Positions 8,901-17,201 of a DNA stretch of 19,316 nt are shown here, one piece after another. The notes beneath the pieces are model-generated. The model was given only the letters and a program-made list of their open reading frames with translations. It ran no database searches and had not been told where the DNA came from. Within the stretch, counting starts at the first letter, position 1; the number at the start of each line of letters is the position of its first letter. Source of the stretch: Synura sp. LO234KE. Taxonomy: Eukaryota; Sar; Synurophyceae; Synurales; Mallomonadaceae. The DNA lies in assembly GCA_015143735.1 (NCBI GenBank), contig VKHC01000048.1, positions 1 through 19,316 of the forward strand, given 5' to 3'. Position numbers and translations under genes: made by a program.

Positions 8901-10064
8901 TGTGCGGATGCGCCTCGATTCATCATCCAGGAGACCTTCAACCTGGATGAGATACACGGAAGGAGATTTATTTGTAAAATTGTGTCAGTGCGGTAGTGAT
9001 TAAAAAAAGAAATATATGGGTTCTTTGAATAGCTTCACATACCTACTTATGAGAGATAAATCGGGCGTTAAATGAGATCGGAAAGGCCATCGGGTGAGGG
9101 CACGCTCGGCGATATATGATATTGCTAGGCGACCTTACCTTCCCAAGAAACAGCGCGAAGCTACTGGACGCGGTCGCAGGCGACTTTCTCAAATCGCCTT
9201 CGGGATATGACGATTCCCAGGCACCTTTAATGCGATCTGGACGCGTACGGACATACTCTGCCTCCAAATCAGCAACACTTCATTAGGCAAAATGAAAAAA
9301 AGAACAATTTTAATTATATTGTAATCACAACATAGAATAAATAATAAGCTTTAACGGATATTACTATACCTTCTCAGCTTCTCATATATATAGTAGTACT
9401 CTTTGAGTCTCGAGCTATCCGAGTTATGAACATCTTGAGCCACTTTAGGACGAAGGCTCTCAAGCAGGTAATTCCTCATATTTTCGCACGCTTCCTCGCG
9501 GTCCTCATGACCGGGTAGATGCTTTAAAATGTCCAGAGAATTCATCATTATTTCAACACTGTGAAAAGATATCGTAAAGCTGATACTCATCGACTCTACG
9601 TATCCTTACCGTTCGGCAGCCTCTGCAATATTTGCTTGACTCTCAATAATTGACTTAGCTTCTCGTACGACTTGGCTCCATCTTGCATGCTCCTCTAGAG
9701 TGGATTTGCATAGTTCCATGTTGATTTTCATCGTATCGAGTCTAGACAAATCCTCCACTCCAGCAACATTCCTCTCGTCAAAAGCTCGAAGCTGTAGCGC
9801 AAGTGATTTGATTTCAGCATCCAAACTTTTCAAAGTATCTTCGATCCTATTTACGTCCGAAATTACCCTGGGCATGGTAGTCATCGCTTCAACCATTCCG
9901 GCTTCCAGTTGATCAGAATAATCCTGTGAAATAATATGAAGTCTCATAGCCAAAGACGCCAAATATGATTCCAAGCTTTCCTCATCCGGCTTCTCGTGAA
10001 TTGCCGAATTTATCCAAGCTCCCGTGTTGAAATTATCGCTTGAAAATACTGAGAGATCGGCCAT
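5958..10064 (-). CDS. COG7: Conserved oligomeric Golgi complex subunit 7 (COG7), seven exons
   Basis: COG7 is part of lobe B of the COG complex, which tethers vesicles in retrograde traffic within the Golgi and so supports glycosylation. Exons on minus: 10064-9610, 9558-9370, 9277-9139, 8942-7521, 7291-7142, 6946-6624, 6024-5958; predicted 914 aa. All six introns are GT-AG: 51, 92, 196, 229, 195 and 599 bp. Every junction keeps frame and restores COG7-like text. The N-terminal DNFNTGAWINSAI is the family signature, followed by long helices with coiled-coil character (about 40-150). The exon 2/3 junction gives YEKLRSVADLEAEYVRTRPD. Exon 5 carries IGEHLLSLVQDLEAFV, and exon 6 ends in VDLNYL, joined to SVFLSAMAAGLG. 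Length exceeds animal COG7 (about 770 aa) because exon 4 holds hydrophilic low-complexity inserts (about 465-520 and 590-620). The tail after VFLSAM is shorter than usual, so exon 7 or a further exon is the uncertain part. Confidence 0.92.
6025..6623 (-). other. COG7 intron 6, unusually long
   Basis: At 599 bp this is the longest intron in the gene, with donor GTGATC and acceptor GACAG. A plus-strand open frame crosses it (6181-6627) but shows no recognisable motif and is most likely chance. I looked for an alternative minus exon nearer the donor that would continue the YLS...L.AL pattern and found none. Confidence 0.55.
7104..7130 (-). promoter_or_regulatory. G-quadruplex-type tract in COG7 intron 5
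   Basis: On the transcribed-sense (minus) strand this reads as five tracts of three or more G with loops of 1-4 bases. It begins about 11 nt downstream of the intron 5 donor (GTAAAT at 7141). Runs of GGG next to a 5' splice site act as intronic splicing enhancers in animals through hnRNP F/H. That role here is inferred. Confidence 0.5.
7427..7447 (-). promoter_or_regulatory. G-quadruplex-type tract in COG7 intron 4
   Basis: On the minus strand there are four consecutive G tracts (5, 4, 3 and 3 G) separated by two-base loops. A second G-rich stretch (about 7495-7511) sits roughly 9 nt downstream of the intron 4 donor, which is the weaker GTGACT. Both lie inside the 229-bp intron, so they would appear in the pre-mRNA. 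Confidence 0.5.
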
Positions 10065-10339
10065 AATAAAACGAAGTTGATTTGAACACGATGTTTACAT
10101 TTATTTGAAGACGTGAACGTTTGTGGTCTGGAAATTATCATGAACTTTTTTTCACCTTGTATTGAATAGGATAATTTCCCGACGAATAAAGCATTTTCAC
10201 TTAATTCACAGCATGAGCTCCAATTTCTCAGCGTCAAATCGCTCTCTTTGTACCTTAGTGGTCTGCTTGAGACTCTTTCAACTCCCAATTCGTAATCCCA
10301 AATACTCAATACTGCTAACGGTATGGAGGACGTCAGCAT
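10010..10339 (-). CDS. Uncharacterised 109-aa reading frame overlapping COG7 start
   Basis: An ATG at 10339 opens a frame that starts MLTSSIPLAVLSIWDYELGV and includes ENALFVGKLSYSIQGEKKFM. The first 80 residues look protein-like. The frame then runs over the COG7 start codon (10064) in a different frame and stops at 10010. The WDYELG start followed by FVGKL and a KFMIIS strand faintly recalls the longin/DENN N-terminus of C9orf72-type proteins; this is weak and unproven. It could be the first exon of a gene whose donor I cannot locate, a gene remnant, or an upstream frame in the COG7 leader. Confidence 0.25.
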   Translation of the reverse strand: MLTSSIPLAVLSIWDYELGVERVSSRPLRYKESDLTLRNWSSCCELSENALFVGKLSYSIQGEKKFMIISRPQTFTSSNKCKHRVQINFVLLWPISQYFQAIISTRELG

Positions 10340-11054
10340 TTTGTTGTTGAAAATTTGATGAGTAGCCCACAGCAACTTTGCTTTATAATTATTTGAGTCT
10401 CTAGAACTGTTTATTGGTGGGAAAACTGCATTGTCAAGATTCGTATTCCAAAATTCCGAGTGGAGAAGGAATATAAATTGATACTATACTCAAATGAATA
10501 TGGTTTTCCTACTTGTGTTTATTCTACCTGGCTTGTCCCTTTTTGGTTTTTAACAAACCCAATATAAGTAGGGGAAAGCAATCTGTCAAGTTTTCGTCGT
10601 TTGACTCCAGAGGGAAGACCGATAGAATATATCATGTCTGCTGTCGAATTGAAGTTGGAGGTCTCACTCCGCGCAACTGCGATTCATGATGATCTTCGTA
10701 TTGATGTTGTTCGTCCCGACCTCGCCGTCGTTTTGAATTGTAACAAATAGTTTCCTAATTTATATCTCTATTAACTCCACTTCTATCGGGATTTATAATA
10801 ATGATATATATAATTATCCCGTTGTGACCAATTTTTGTACACGAGACTGTTACGCATCTCGACCACATTATACGCAAAAATCGTCCACTGTTATGACCCC
10901 CATTACCCCTTGATTCAGCATATCCTATTTCCGTAATGGCGGAAAATTGGGATGAGTGGTTCGCATTGTCAGCCGTGCCCATTATGTAAGGAAAATTGCA
11001 ACTAGATATAAATTATTCTGCAGATATTAGCCTATATTTTGGTGAGGTTTTGAG
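10340..11054. other. Spacer with one short possible exon
   Basis: AT-rich sequence. The only coding-like piece is the plus-strand 38-codon frame at 10634-10750, listed separately. From 10751 to 11054 I see only short chance frames. Confidence 0.35.
10634..10750 (+). CDS. Short 38-aa reading frame, possible first exon
   Basis: An ATG at 10634 begins MSAVELKLEVSLRATAIHDD and the frame ends with TAG at 10748-10750. The residue mix looks protein-like rather than random. A CCCAATATAAG stretch (10558-10568) lies about 65 bp upstream and could be a core promoter. No donor could be matched to a downstream exon with confidence. It may be a first exon, a micro-ORF or chance. Confidence 0.2.
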   Translation: MSAVELKLEVSLRATAIHDDLRIDVVRPDLAVVLNCNK

Positions 11055-11465
11055 ATGGAGGAAAATGACTATTCTGGTGCAGGTATTCCATATTATCTCT
11101 AAACAGCTGCCTCATGCAGTAGATAGGCGCAAGAATAGGAACGGCATATGCATCAATTAACGTAAGTCACCGGAATTCCTAATTGAGCTAATAAGAAACG
11201 GCTATGAGGATATTTGTTGTGACTAACTATCACGTATTGATCTTAAATGATTTAATGTTTAACTGCAATCTGAGCCATTCGCCCCTCCTAAACCTTTCGT
11301 TCATTGTTTCAATTTGGTGACTGATTCCTTTCGCTTCGTTTCCGTGGCTGTGTAGGTGAACCCACGCACCTTTTGGCGATTGACCACCCTTGGTACGAGT
11401 CAAGCTGCTCCGCGGACCGTGCCTGTTGCACGACGACAGACTTCAAGAGATTAGATTTGGATTGA
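11055..11465 (+). CDS. Small cysteine-containing protein, 45 aa, two exons
   Basis: Model join(11055..11082,11356..11465). The ATG at 11055 has a good context (GAGATGG) with an in-frame stop just upstream (11043). Exon 1 gives MEENDYSGA and ends GCAG before GTATTC. The 273-bp intron ends in a long pyrimidine-rich tract and GTGTAG. Joining exon 2 in the required phase yields GEPTHLLAIDHPWYES, then CSADRACC, ending FKRLDLD and TGA. Three cysteines in CSADRACC suggest a metal-binding or disulfide motif. I do not recognise the family. Support rests on the clean splice signals, the phase match and the non-random text; no homolog is identified. Confidence 0.35.
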
Positions 11466-12537
11466 CAAAAAAACGAACACCATAGCAATAATCATAGTGG
11501 TTCATCTATGCTCCTGGCTTGCAAAAAATGAACCAGAATCAAATTAACTACAATATTCCATGAAATATATATTTTTTAAACTACTGATTACTTCGGTGTT
11601 TCTGTAGAAAATTGAAATCATTTGTATGATCGTCGTGCAAATTAACCATTCCCGAAAGTCTTCTTGGCTATTTAGCTACCACTTCTGCAGCCTAGGAGAT
11701 AGTGAGATACGAGGATAAGAAGCAGGGAAAGTCAAACAGACTAAGGATTTGAAAATCTCATAGTTAATGATTACCACCACCAGAACAGGAGGACGAAAGT
11801 GTCAAACCAAGAAATTATGACGTAGCGAGGGGATGAGAAGGGGACATGCATGTGATACCTAAGCAATTCCTATGTACCTATTGGCATGCCCCAATTACCG
11901 AGTAGCGAGGAGCTGCAGGTGACTGCACCTGCTGGTGGGGGAGCGCCGGTGTTAGAACGCCACGATGTCCCCCACGTGGTGAAAGAAGTAGGGACATGTG
12001 ACGACGGAGTGGTGGTGGAGTCCGAAATGGATCAAAACGATGAAGTAGGCACAAACAAAGGTAGGGCGCAGGAGATATAAATAGGGGTACACCATGAATG
12101 CGTTAGTTGATCCTGCGCACAAAGCATCTAGTAATTCCGCGCTTGAAATTACATTTAAGCAACGGGCGCCGTAATCACGAGACTAGTCCGCGACGGCATG
12201 CACAGGATGGCATCGACGTCGTACCGCATTGGTTCGTCCGAGCCTTAACCACATGAAAGTCGGACAGTGATGTGTTGTGATGGTAAAATGTGGAGCCATC
12301 TAGTGCAGCGGCTAGAGGCGACACATCCGCGATGTCCGGTGGGAGTCCTACTAATCTCATATGCAGGTGAAAAGAGGGGGGAAGCTCCCCGTGCAAGTCC
12401 ACGGGACCCCACTGTGTCACACGCCGCCCAGCCACAGGTCCTTGACGAAGGAAAGCGGCTCATTTCAGAGTGGAACTACCATGTCCTCCCAAGGCACCGC
12501 TTCTCCACGGACATAAAAAATTTCCAATAGCCTAATC
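11466..12537. other. Accessory region, mostly unassigned
   Basis: No supported gene. A short plus frame (11886-12080) encodes a Val/Glu-rich peptide with no recognisable motif. Between about 12290 and 12440 there are several short self-complementary segments, the clearest being CCCGTG (12388-12393) with CACGGG (12400-12405). These may belong to the folded RNA-like region that follows. Confidence 0.35.
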
Positions 12538-12790
12538 TTGGGCGAGAGGGAAACGCCGCAGCCAGCCACGCGAGCACTTCTGAGGGTTTACGGCAAGCTG
12601 GCCTAAACGAAAGAGCTTTACCCTGGCATAGCATGTAAACTACCTTCATGAGATAGGTAGCGAGTCCCTGCAATAGGGTGAAGGCTTCCGGAAGAGCAGG
12701 TGTTGATCAGAGGGGGCTGCCTGATCCGGAGGTTGCAAGAGAAATATATGTGAAGTCTCGGTGTAGCGGACTTCCTCACGGAGTGCCGCT
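12538..12790 (+). ncRNA. Structured RNA resembling group II intron domain I (fragment)
   Basis: A run of perfect short stems occupies this stretch: GGCG 12541-12544 with CGCC 12554-12557; GCCAGC 12561-12566 with GCTGGC 12597-12602; CTACC 12640-12644 with GGTAG 12656-12660; CCCT 12666-12669 with AGGG 12675-12678; GATCAG 12705-12710 with CTGATC 12721-12726. The linear text between them (GCATGTAAAC, GGGTGAAGGCTTCCGG, CAGGTGTTGATCAG, GGGGCTGCCTGA, AATATATGTGAAGTCTCGG) resembles domain I of bacterial and organellar group II introns as I recall them. I find no recognisable domain V, no clear GUGYG 5' end and no maturase, so this would be a fragment. A group II piece in nuclear DNA would most simply come from plastid or mitochondrial DNA. 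Confidence 0.45.
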
Positions 12791-12890
12791 GGGGATACTC
12801 TCTAATTTCAATGAAACGCTGCTGTCGGCAATACTCGTGTTCATGAAAATCCGGATCTATTTTCTAAGCAGTCCACGTGATCGGAATCCG

Positions 12891-13560
12891 TCAAGCGTGC
12901 GTCGCGATAGGTGGTGATTGAAACATCAGGCGCTGGTTAGAGAATTCGAGCAGTGGAAGAGGCGCTAAAGTTAGGAGAGAAGCGTCTTTGAAGCCAACTC
13001 GACACGATTTCACCATTTCGGGTGGAAAATTGAAGTTGGGGCCCTTATCAAATACATTAGAAGTGCTCACATTCTCCCGGAACCAGAAGCCCGGAACTGG
13101 TGAATGAACTGGTGAATGAACGCCAAACGTAAGTACAGCGGTGTGAGAAGCATTTAGCATTCCAAAGATGAACAGCTGTGGCACAAATTCAGTATTGGTG
13201 GAAAGGACTACATTCAATCGGCGTGGAGAGATGAAAAATGTATCATTTTCGGGGTTGATTCCCGAGTCCTACGCGATTATTCAAAATTTTTATGGAGTTG
13301 GATGTTGCTCTCCGAGATTTGTAACGTAAGGAGCAAGGTCCGAAATGGGCTTGAGCTTGTAAGCATTCGGATCATTAAGAAGTGCTTTATTCTGGATCGA
13401 AGGAGTATCCAAGGCTTCATTTTGTTGATGCCAAGCTCCGGCAATGAGCGTCCCACAACTAGGGCTATGCACCTTGAATTGAGAGTCTGCAAGCACCCTT
13501 TGAAGTTATTGCAAATACGCAAGTCGTTCCTTGTCGTATACCTCAGGTAGAATAATTCAC
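12891..13560 (-). pseudogene. Decayed coding sequence of unknown family
   Basis: One minus-strand frame shows protein-like text over about 600 bp interrupted by several stops: TAA at 13508-13506, and TAA, TGA and TAG clustered between 13292 and 13269. Clean stretches include LADSQFKVHSPSCGTLIAGA (around 13495) and LNVVLSTNTEFVPQLFIFGM (around 13215). A 12-bp tandem duplication (13094-13117) gives a repeated VHSP. Continuity of the same frame on both sides of the stops argues for one eroded gene. The stop cluster could instead sit in an unrecognised intron. No domain identified. Confidence 0.4.
13094..13121. repeat. 12-bp tandem duplication
   Basis: GAACTGGTGAAT is repeated head to tail (13094-13105, 13106-13117), followed by GAAC. 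It lies in the decayed minus-strand frame and keeps that frame. Confidence 0.7.
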
Positions 13561-13794
13561 GTGGAAACCTTACGTGGAAGCCAGAAGTTTGAGATGATTT
13601 GGCTCAAAAATTATTTTAAGCAAAACAAAATCTTTTATCACGTTCTGGATTGAGCGGGTTGAGGAAACGTGTCCGGCTTAACCAACCACACGTACCGCAG
13701 TATCTTCCGAGAAAATCTACCATCTTTTTCCGGTGCTACACCATTCTTTTCTTTGGTTTCGACCGTTTTGCATCTGGACGACTTACTATAGATA

Positions 13795-15126
13795 TTGATG
13801 ATTCAAAAAGGAGCACCAAGGCCTCCATGGTCGTTGATCGACTTCACCAGAGTCTTAGTCTCTCGTATCGATGCCCGCTGGGAAGTCCGTAAACAGGCGA
13901 AGTACTTAGAAGCGATATCCCTGGGACAGTCCCCGATCCAGGCACCCTGCGGTTTTGCCAATGGAGTGCACCCCATTCGATCCTCTTCCTGTCAAGGACG
14001 TCAAGGTATTTTACGGTTATTTTACGTGTTCGCCGATGGCATGTTCAAGAGGTACATACTTAATAAAAGGGACCCAACAGCAGACCATCGGGATCAAGAG
14101 AGACTTCAAGCGCTTCAAAACCGGGGAGAAAGCAACGGCATTTGACGCCGCTGAAATAATGCTTGCTCGACCCCCTTTTGCCTGACCGGATGTGGTATTG
14201 AACACAGTGCTGGATGATAAAATGATTCTCACATTATTTGTACATACAAGGCTCTGTATCAGTACGCGTGCTGGAACGGTGTCGACGTGTCTCTCCCTCA
14301 GAACCTTCCCATTTATACTATGGGGCCCGGCCGTGTGTCACAACCCCTCTGGACCCTGGGTGTATCGAAGAAGTCCAACGCACCAACATCGGCAAAATCA
14401 GTGCGTTCTTCTACGCATTGACTTCGGGCCTCAACTCCTTCGCTCCCTCGGCATCCGGACGGCAGAAGATCACCATCGTCACCGCCAGTGAGTGCTGCGG
14501 CCGCCTGTTTGCTGTGACTCTATCAAAACCAGGCGCAACCAGTAGGTCACCAAACGGGTTTGAAGAGTCCTCCTTGGCGTCAAGAAGCGCCAATTTCTAT
14601 CCAACTCGTGGATAACGCTCACAGAAGGCGCTCTACTACGGACGCCCTAGAAAAAGCGTCTACCGATGAATTCACCGCGATTGGCTCGACGATTTCCTGC
14701 AGTATGCATTTTTCCTTTTCTCGCTTTGTGCTTTCCCGACCCCTGCTTGGAGGGGACCCGAGGCTCCATATGCTGGAGCCCGCCGTCGCCGGTCAAGGTC
14801 CCATAGTGCCCCCCGAACGACCCCCGTCAACCTCTGTCGATATGTGGTTCCACGTTGTCACCTATTCAACGTTCCTTCTGGTATCGACTAGCCCGTATTC
14901 TTCCTGTCGTACCCTGCGCACACCCTGCGTTTCCCCCCTGCCCTACGGCTCTGGGGACACGGTTGGTGACAAAAGTGGTCACCTCCACTCGGTCACGAAT
15001 CGTGCCAGTTGTTGCGTCTTCGGCGCACACGGAGAGTGGTTGTTCTTTTCGACGGGGATTGCGAACTCTTATCTCACCTGTCCATTACAAGAATCTAACG
15101 TATCACCTCATCGCAATCAAAGGTAA
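13795..15126 (+). pseudogene. Frameshift-riddled coding remnant, family unknown
   Basis: Protein-like text moves between all three plus frames. Examples: DFTRVLVSRIDARWEVRKQA (frame from 13795), VFYGYFTCSPMACSRGTYLI (frame from 13955), YKALYQYACWNGVDVSLPQN (around 14245-14305, third frame), IGKISAFFYALTSGLNSFAP (frame from 14238) and DALEKASTDEFTAIGSTISC (frame from 14560). Each piece is open only locally and the next continues in another frame, as expected for an old gene with several indels. After about 14700 the signal weakens. I cannot assign a family; a transposon or an integrated viral gene is possible, but no diagnostic motif is visible. An intron-rich live gene is less likely because no consistent GT-AG joins link the pieces. 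Confidence 0.4.
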
Positions 15127-15517
15127 GAGAGCGATTAGTTTCGGGAAGTTCTTGGTTTTCGGCAATGGATTGCTGCGCAGCGGCGTCCATTTTGTAAGCA
15201 GATTGCTGTGTGGTAATGATAACTACTTGATTTTCGGCATAGTTATACTAGCGTTTACTCTGCGGAATAGGAAAGGTATATTTAGGTAAAACGGCCTGAT
15301 TCTTTTAGTGCTGCCTATGCCTATAATTAAGATACACAGATGACCAAACTACAATTAAGGAAAAAAAGTCGATTGCTTCGGTCGTCGTAATGAAAATTAA
15401 ATCGCGTAGGGAAAGAGGGGGACAACGGAGGTGTGCTTCGTGTCCAAATTGCTGCAACATCCTGTGGAGTGAATAGCTCGTAGCGTCAATTACCAACAAC
15501 AAAAACTTTTATGCCCG
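15127..15517. other. Spacer / 3' flank of the ferroportin gene
   Basis: No gene supported. It lies between the coding remnant and the ferroportin stop codon on minus, and probably includes the ferroportin 3' UTR. Short frames on both strands show no motif. Confidence 0.4.
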
Positions 15518-17104
15518 CTAAAGAGTGAGATTTCCGGTGTACTGACTGGCTGATCTGAGCGGACTCATAGTACCCAACAGTAGTACAGATTGTTCTCTCG
15601 CATCCTTCGTGTGGGAGAGCGACCCCTCATCGTCCTCGGCGGGGGGACCCCGTGAATTCGTTACACTGTCGATTGACGGGGCGAAATCCACGACTGTTCC
15701 TGTGGCTCGTGACAATGTGAAGGAAAGAGCCGCGATCAATATCATGAGGCTCGAAATGGTTGCGAGTATAGAGAACTGGTCTTGTTTATTGAATAGCATG
15801 CTGAGGCCGTACGCGGAGAAATCGAAGAGAGCGGTTATAGAGCTCCAGGTGCCGTTGACTTCTCCACGAATATGTTCTGGAATAGTCTCTTGAGCGATCT
15901 GGCGGGCCACTAAGTCGAATACCCACAGTCCACAACGGGAGGAAAGCACCAGGATGGCGAATGTGTACACGGGCGATAAAGTGGGAGGTACATTGGAACT
16001 GGGTTTTACGAAGACTTGTGCGGAGAACGTTGCCAGAAGTAGAGTCAGTGCCGCACATGCAACAAGAGTACATTGATACCATATAGCAATTAATCCAGTT
16101 CTTCTTAATCCAAAAGATGCTCGGAGATGTGGGAACATCGCAGCTCCTATGTAGCCGACGATAGCAGACAAACCTCTACATATTCCCACCGACCTCATAT
16201 TCATGCCATTGAATAGTAAGAATACTGTCATCACAGAACCAAAAGACAATACTGTGAGATATAAACAGGAGTATGCAATCATTACTAAACTGCATCCAGA
16301 GGACAGGAAGATGCGCCAGAAACGAGGTAAGTAAAGTGATCCCTGATAAAGAGCGCTACCTTTCGATTTAACTGAATCATCGTTAGCTGAAGAATTTAGG
16401 TTAGCATTGTAAACGTTTTCAGGAATCATTCGTTCCCACAACGACTCTCTCGAAAAGTACAAAACACGCAAATATATCAACAATCCTAAGCACGAGAGGA
16501 TATTTCCCAAAACTAGAATAATTGAGATAGCCAGAAGCGAAACACAAGAGAATAATAATGTGACCACGACTGGAGCGAGTGTCTCGCCGCTTAAATCGAT
16601 CATAGTCATTCCGGAATTAACTTCGGACAACCACTTTGAATCATTTGCTGCCAAACTTACCACCCAATCCTTCTCAATACTTATGGATATTGTATTATAT
16701 GACAAATCAGCTATCGCGCAAAGGAATGGGAGAATATAAAATAAGAAAGTTTCGAGGCCACTAGCGGTGTCCTCAAGCAGTTTCAAGCATAATACGTATG
16801 CAAAACTCACACTTGCAGTCTTCACGAATAACGCAATCTGAACTATGTGTAGACGATCTGTCCTATCAACCCATTTACCAATAGCTGGGGCAAATATAAA
16901 TTGAGAAAAACTCGAAATAAATCCTGTGAAGGAGACCAAGAATATTGAATTGTTGGACAGTTTAGCGATAAACAGGAGAATTCCTATCCTCCACATCTGA
17001 GATATTGAAGAAAAGAAGAGTTGCATTGCGTAGAGTCGATGTTTATACTCGTAAGCCTGCCTCCATAGCGTTTTTTCAAAGGTATTCGTACTATTCGTAC
17101 TCAC
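15518..17104 (-). CDS. Ferroportin-family metal exporter (plant IREG/MAR1-like)
   Basis: Intact single-exon gene, 528 aa, close to the usual family length (human 571). Ferroportins are major-facilitator-fold exporters of Fe2+ and, in plants, of other divalent metals or related small molecules. Seen here: about ten to twelve hydrophobic segments; KWVDRTDR (77-84) in the first cytoplasmic loop; ISIEKDWVVSLA (141-152), the family's I.(R/K)DW motif; LSFGSVMT (286-293) and RGLSAIVGYIGA (310-321), as in plant IREG proteins; SSRCGLWVFDL (388-398) and RGEVNG (413-418). The central loop (about 218-258) is polar and shorter than in animals. The animal metal ligands near Asp39, Cys326 and His507 fall on Ser/Gln, Ser and Ala/Tyr, so substrate and hepcidin-type control need not match animals. 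The N-terminus has a 9-bp tandem repeat coding Ser-Thr-Asn twice. The ATG at 17104 diverges from the glycosyltransferase start at 17202. Confidence 0.9.
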   Translation of the reverse strand: MSTNSTNTFEKTLWRQAYEYKHRLYAMQLFFSSISQMWRIGILLFIAKLSNNSIFLVSFTGFISSFSQFIFAPAIGKWVDRTDRLHIVQIALFVKTASVSFAYVLCLKLLEDTASGLETFLFYILPFLCAIADLSYNTISISIEKDWVVSLAANDSKWLSEVNSGMTMIDLSGETLAPVVVTLLFSCVSLLAISIILVLGNILSCLGLLIYLRVLYFSRESLWERMIPENVYNANLNSSANDDSVKSKGSALYQGSLYLPRFWRIFLSSGCSLVMIAYSCLYLTVLSFGSVMTVFLLFNGMNMRSVGICRGLSAIVGYIGAAMFPHLRASFGLRRTGLIAIWYQCTLVACAALTLLLATFSAQVFVKPSSNVPPTLSPVYTFAILVLSSRCGLWVFDLVARQIAQETIPEHIRGEVNGTWSSITALFDFSAYGLSMLFNKQDQFSILATISSLMILIAALSFTLSRATGTVVDFAPSIDSVTNSRGPPAEDDEGSLSHTKDAREQSVLLLGTMSPLRSASQYTGNLTL

Positions 17105-17201
17105 TTTTTACTCGTTTTTCGGCTCCAGGGCTATTTTTTACTCTTGCCAACTTGGGGTCATTTGATTTGGGCCCAGGGAGTTGGGATGAACTCTAAATTT
17201 T
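17105..17201. promoter_or_regulatory. 97-bp shared spacer between divergent genes
   Basis: Only 97 bp separate the ferroportin ATG (minus) from the glycosyltransferase ATG (plus). It contains TTTTTACTC twice and CCAGGG twice, one of them in GGGCCCAGGG. No clear TATA box is seen. An out-of-frame ATG at 17185 lies 17 bp upstream of the plus start and could reduce its translation. Confidence 0.4.

Noticed and set aside
12361-12420. Possible tRNA or riboswitch because of hairpin CCCGTG/CACGGG
   Set aside because: No cloverleaf, no T-loop consensus and no known aptamer pattern; more likely part of the adjoining folded segment or chance.
15609-16082. Open frames on both strands within the ferroportin gene
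   Set aside because: Shadows of the ferroportin coding frame; no independent motif.
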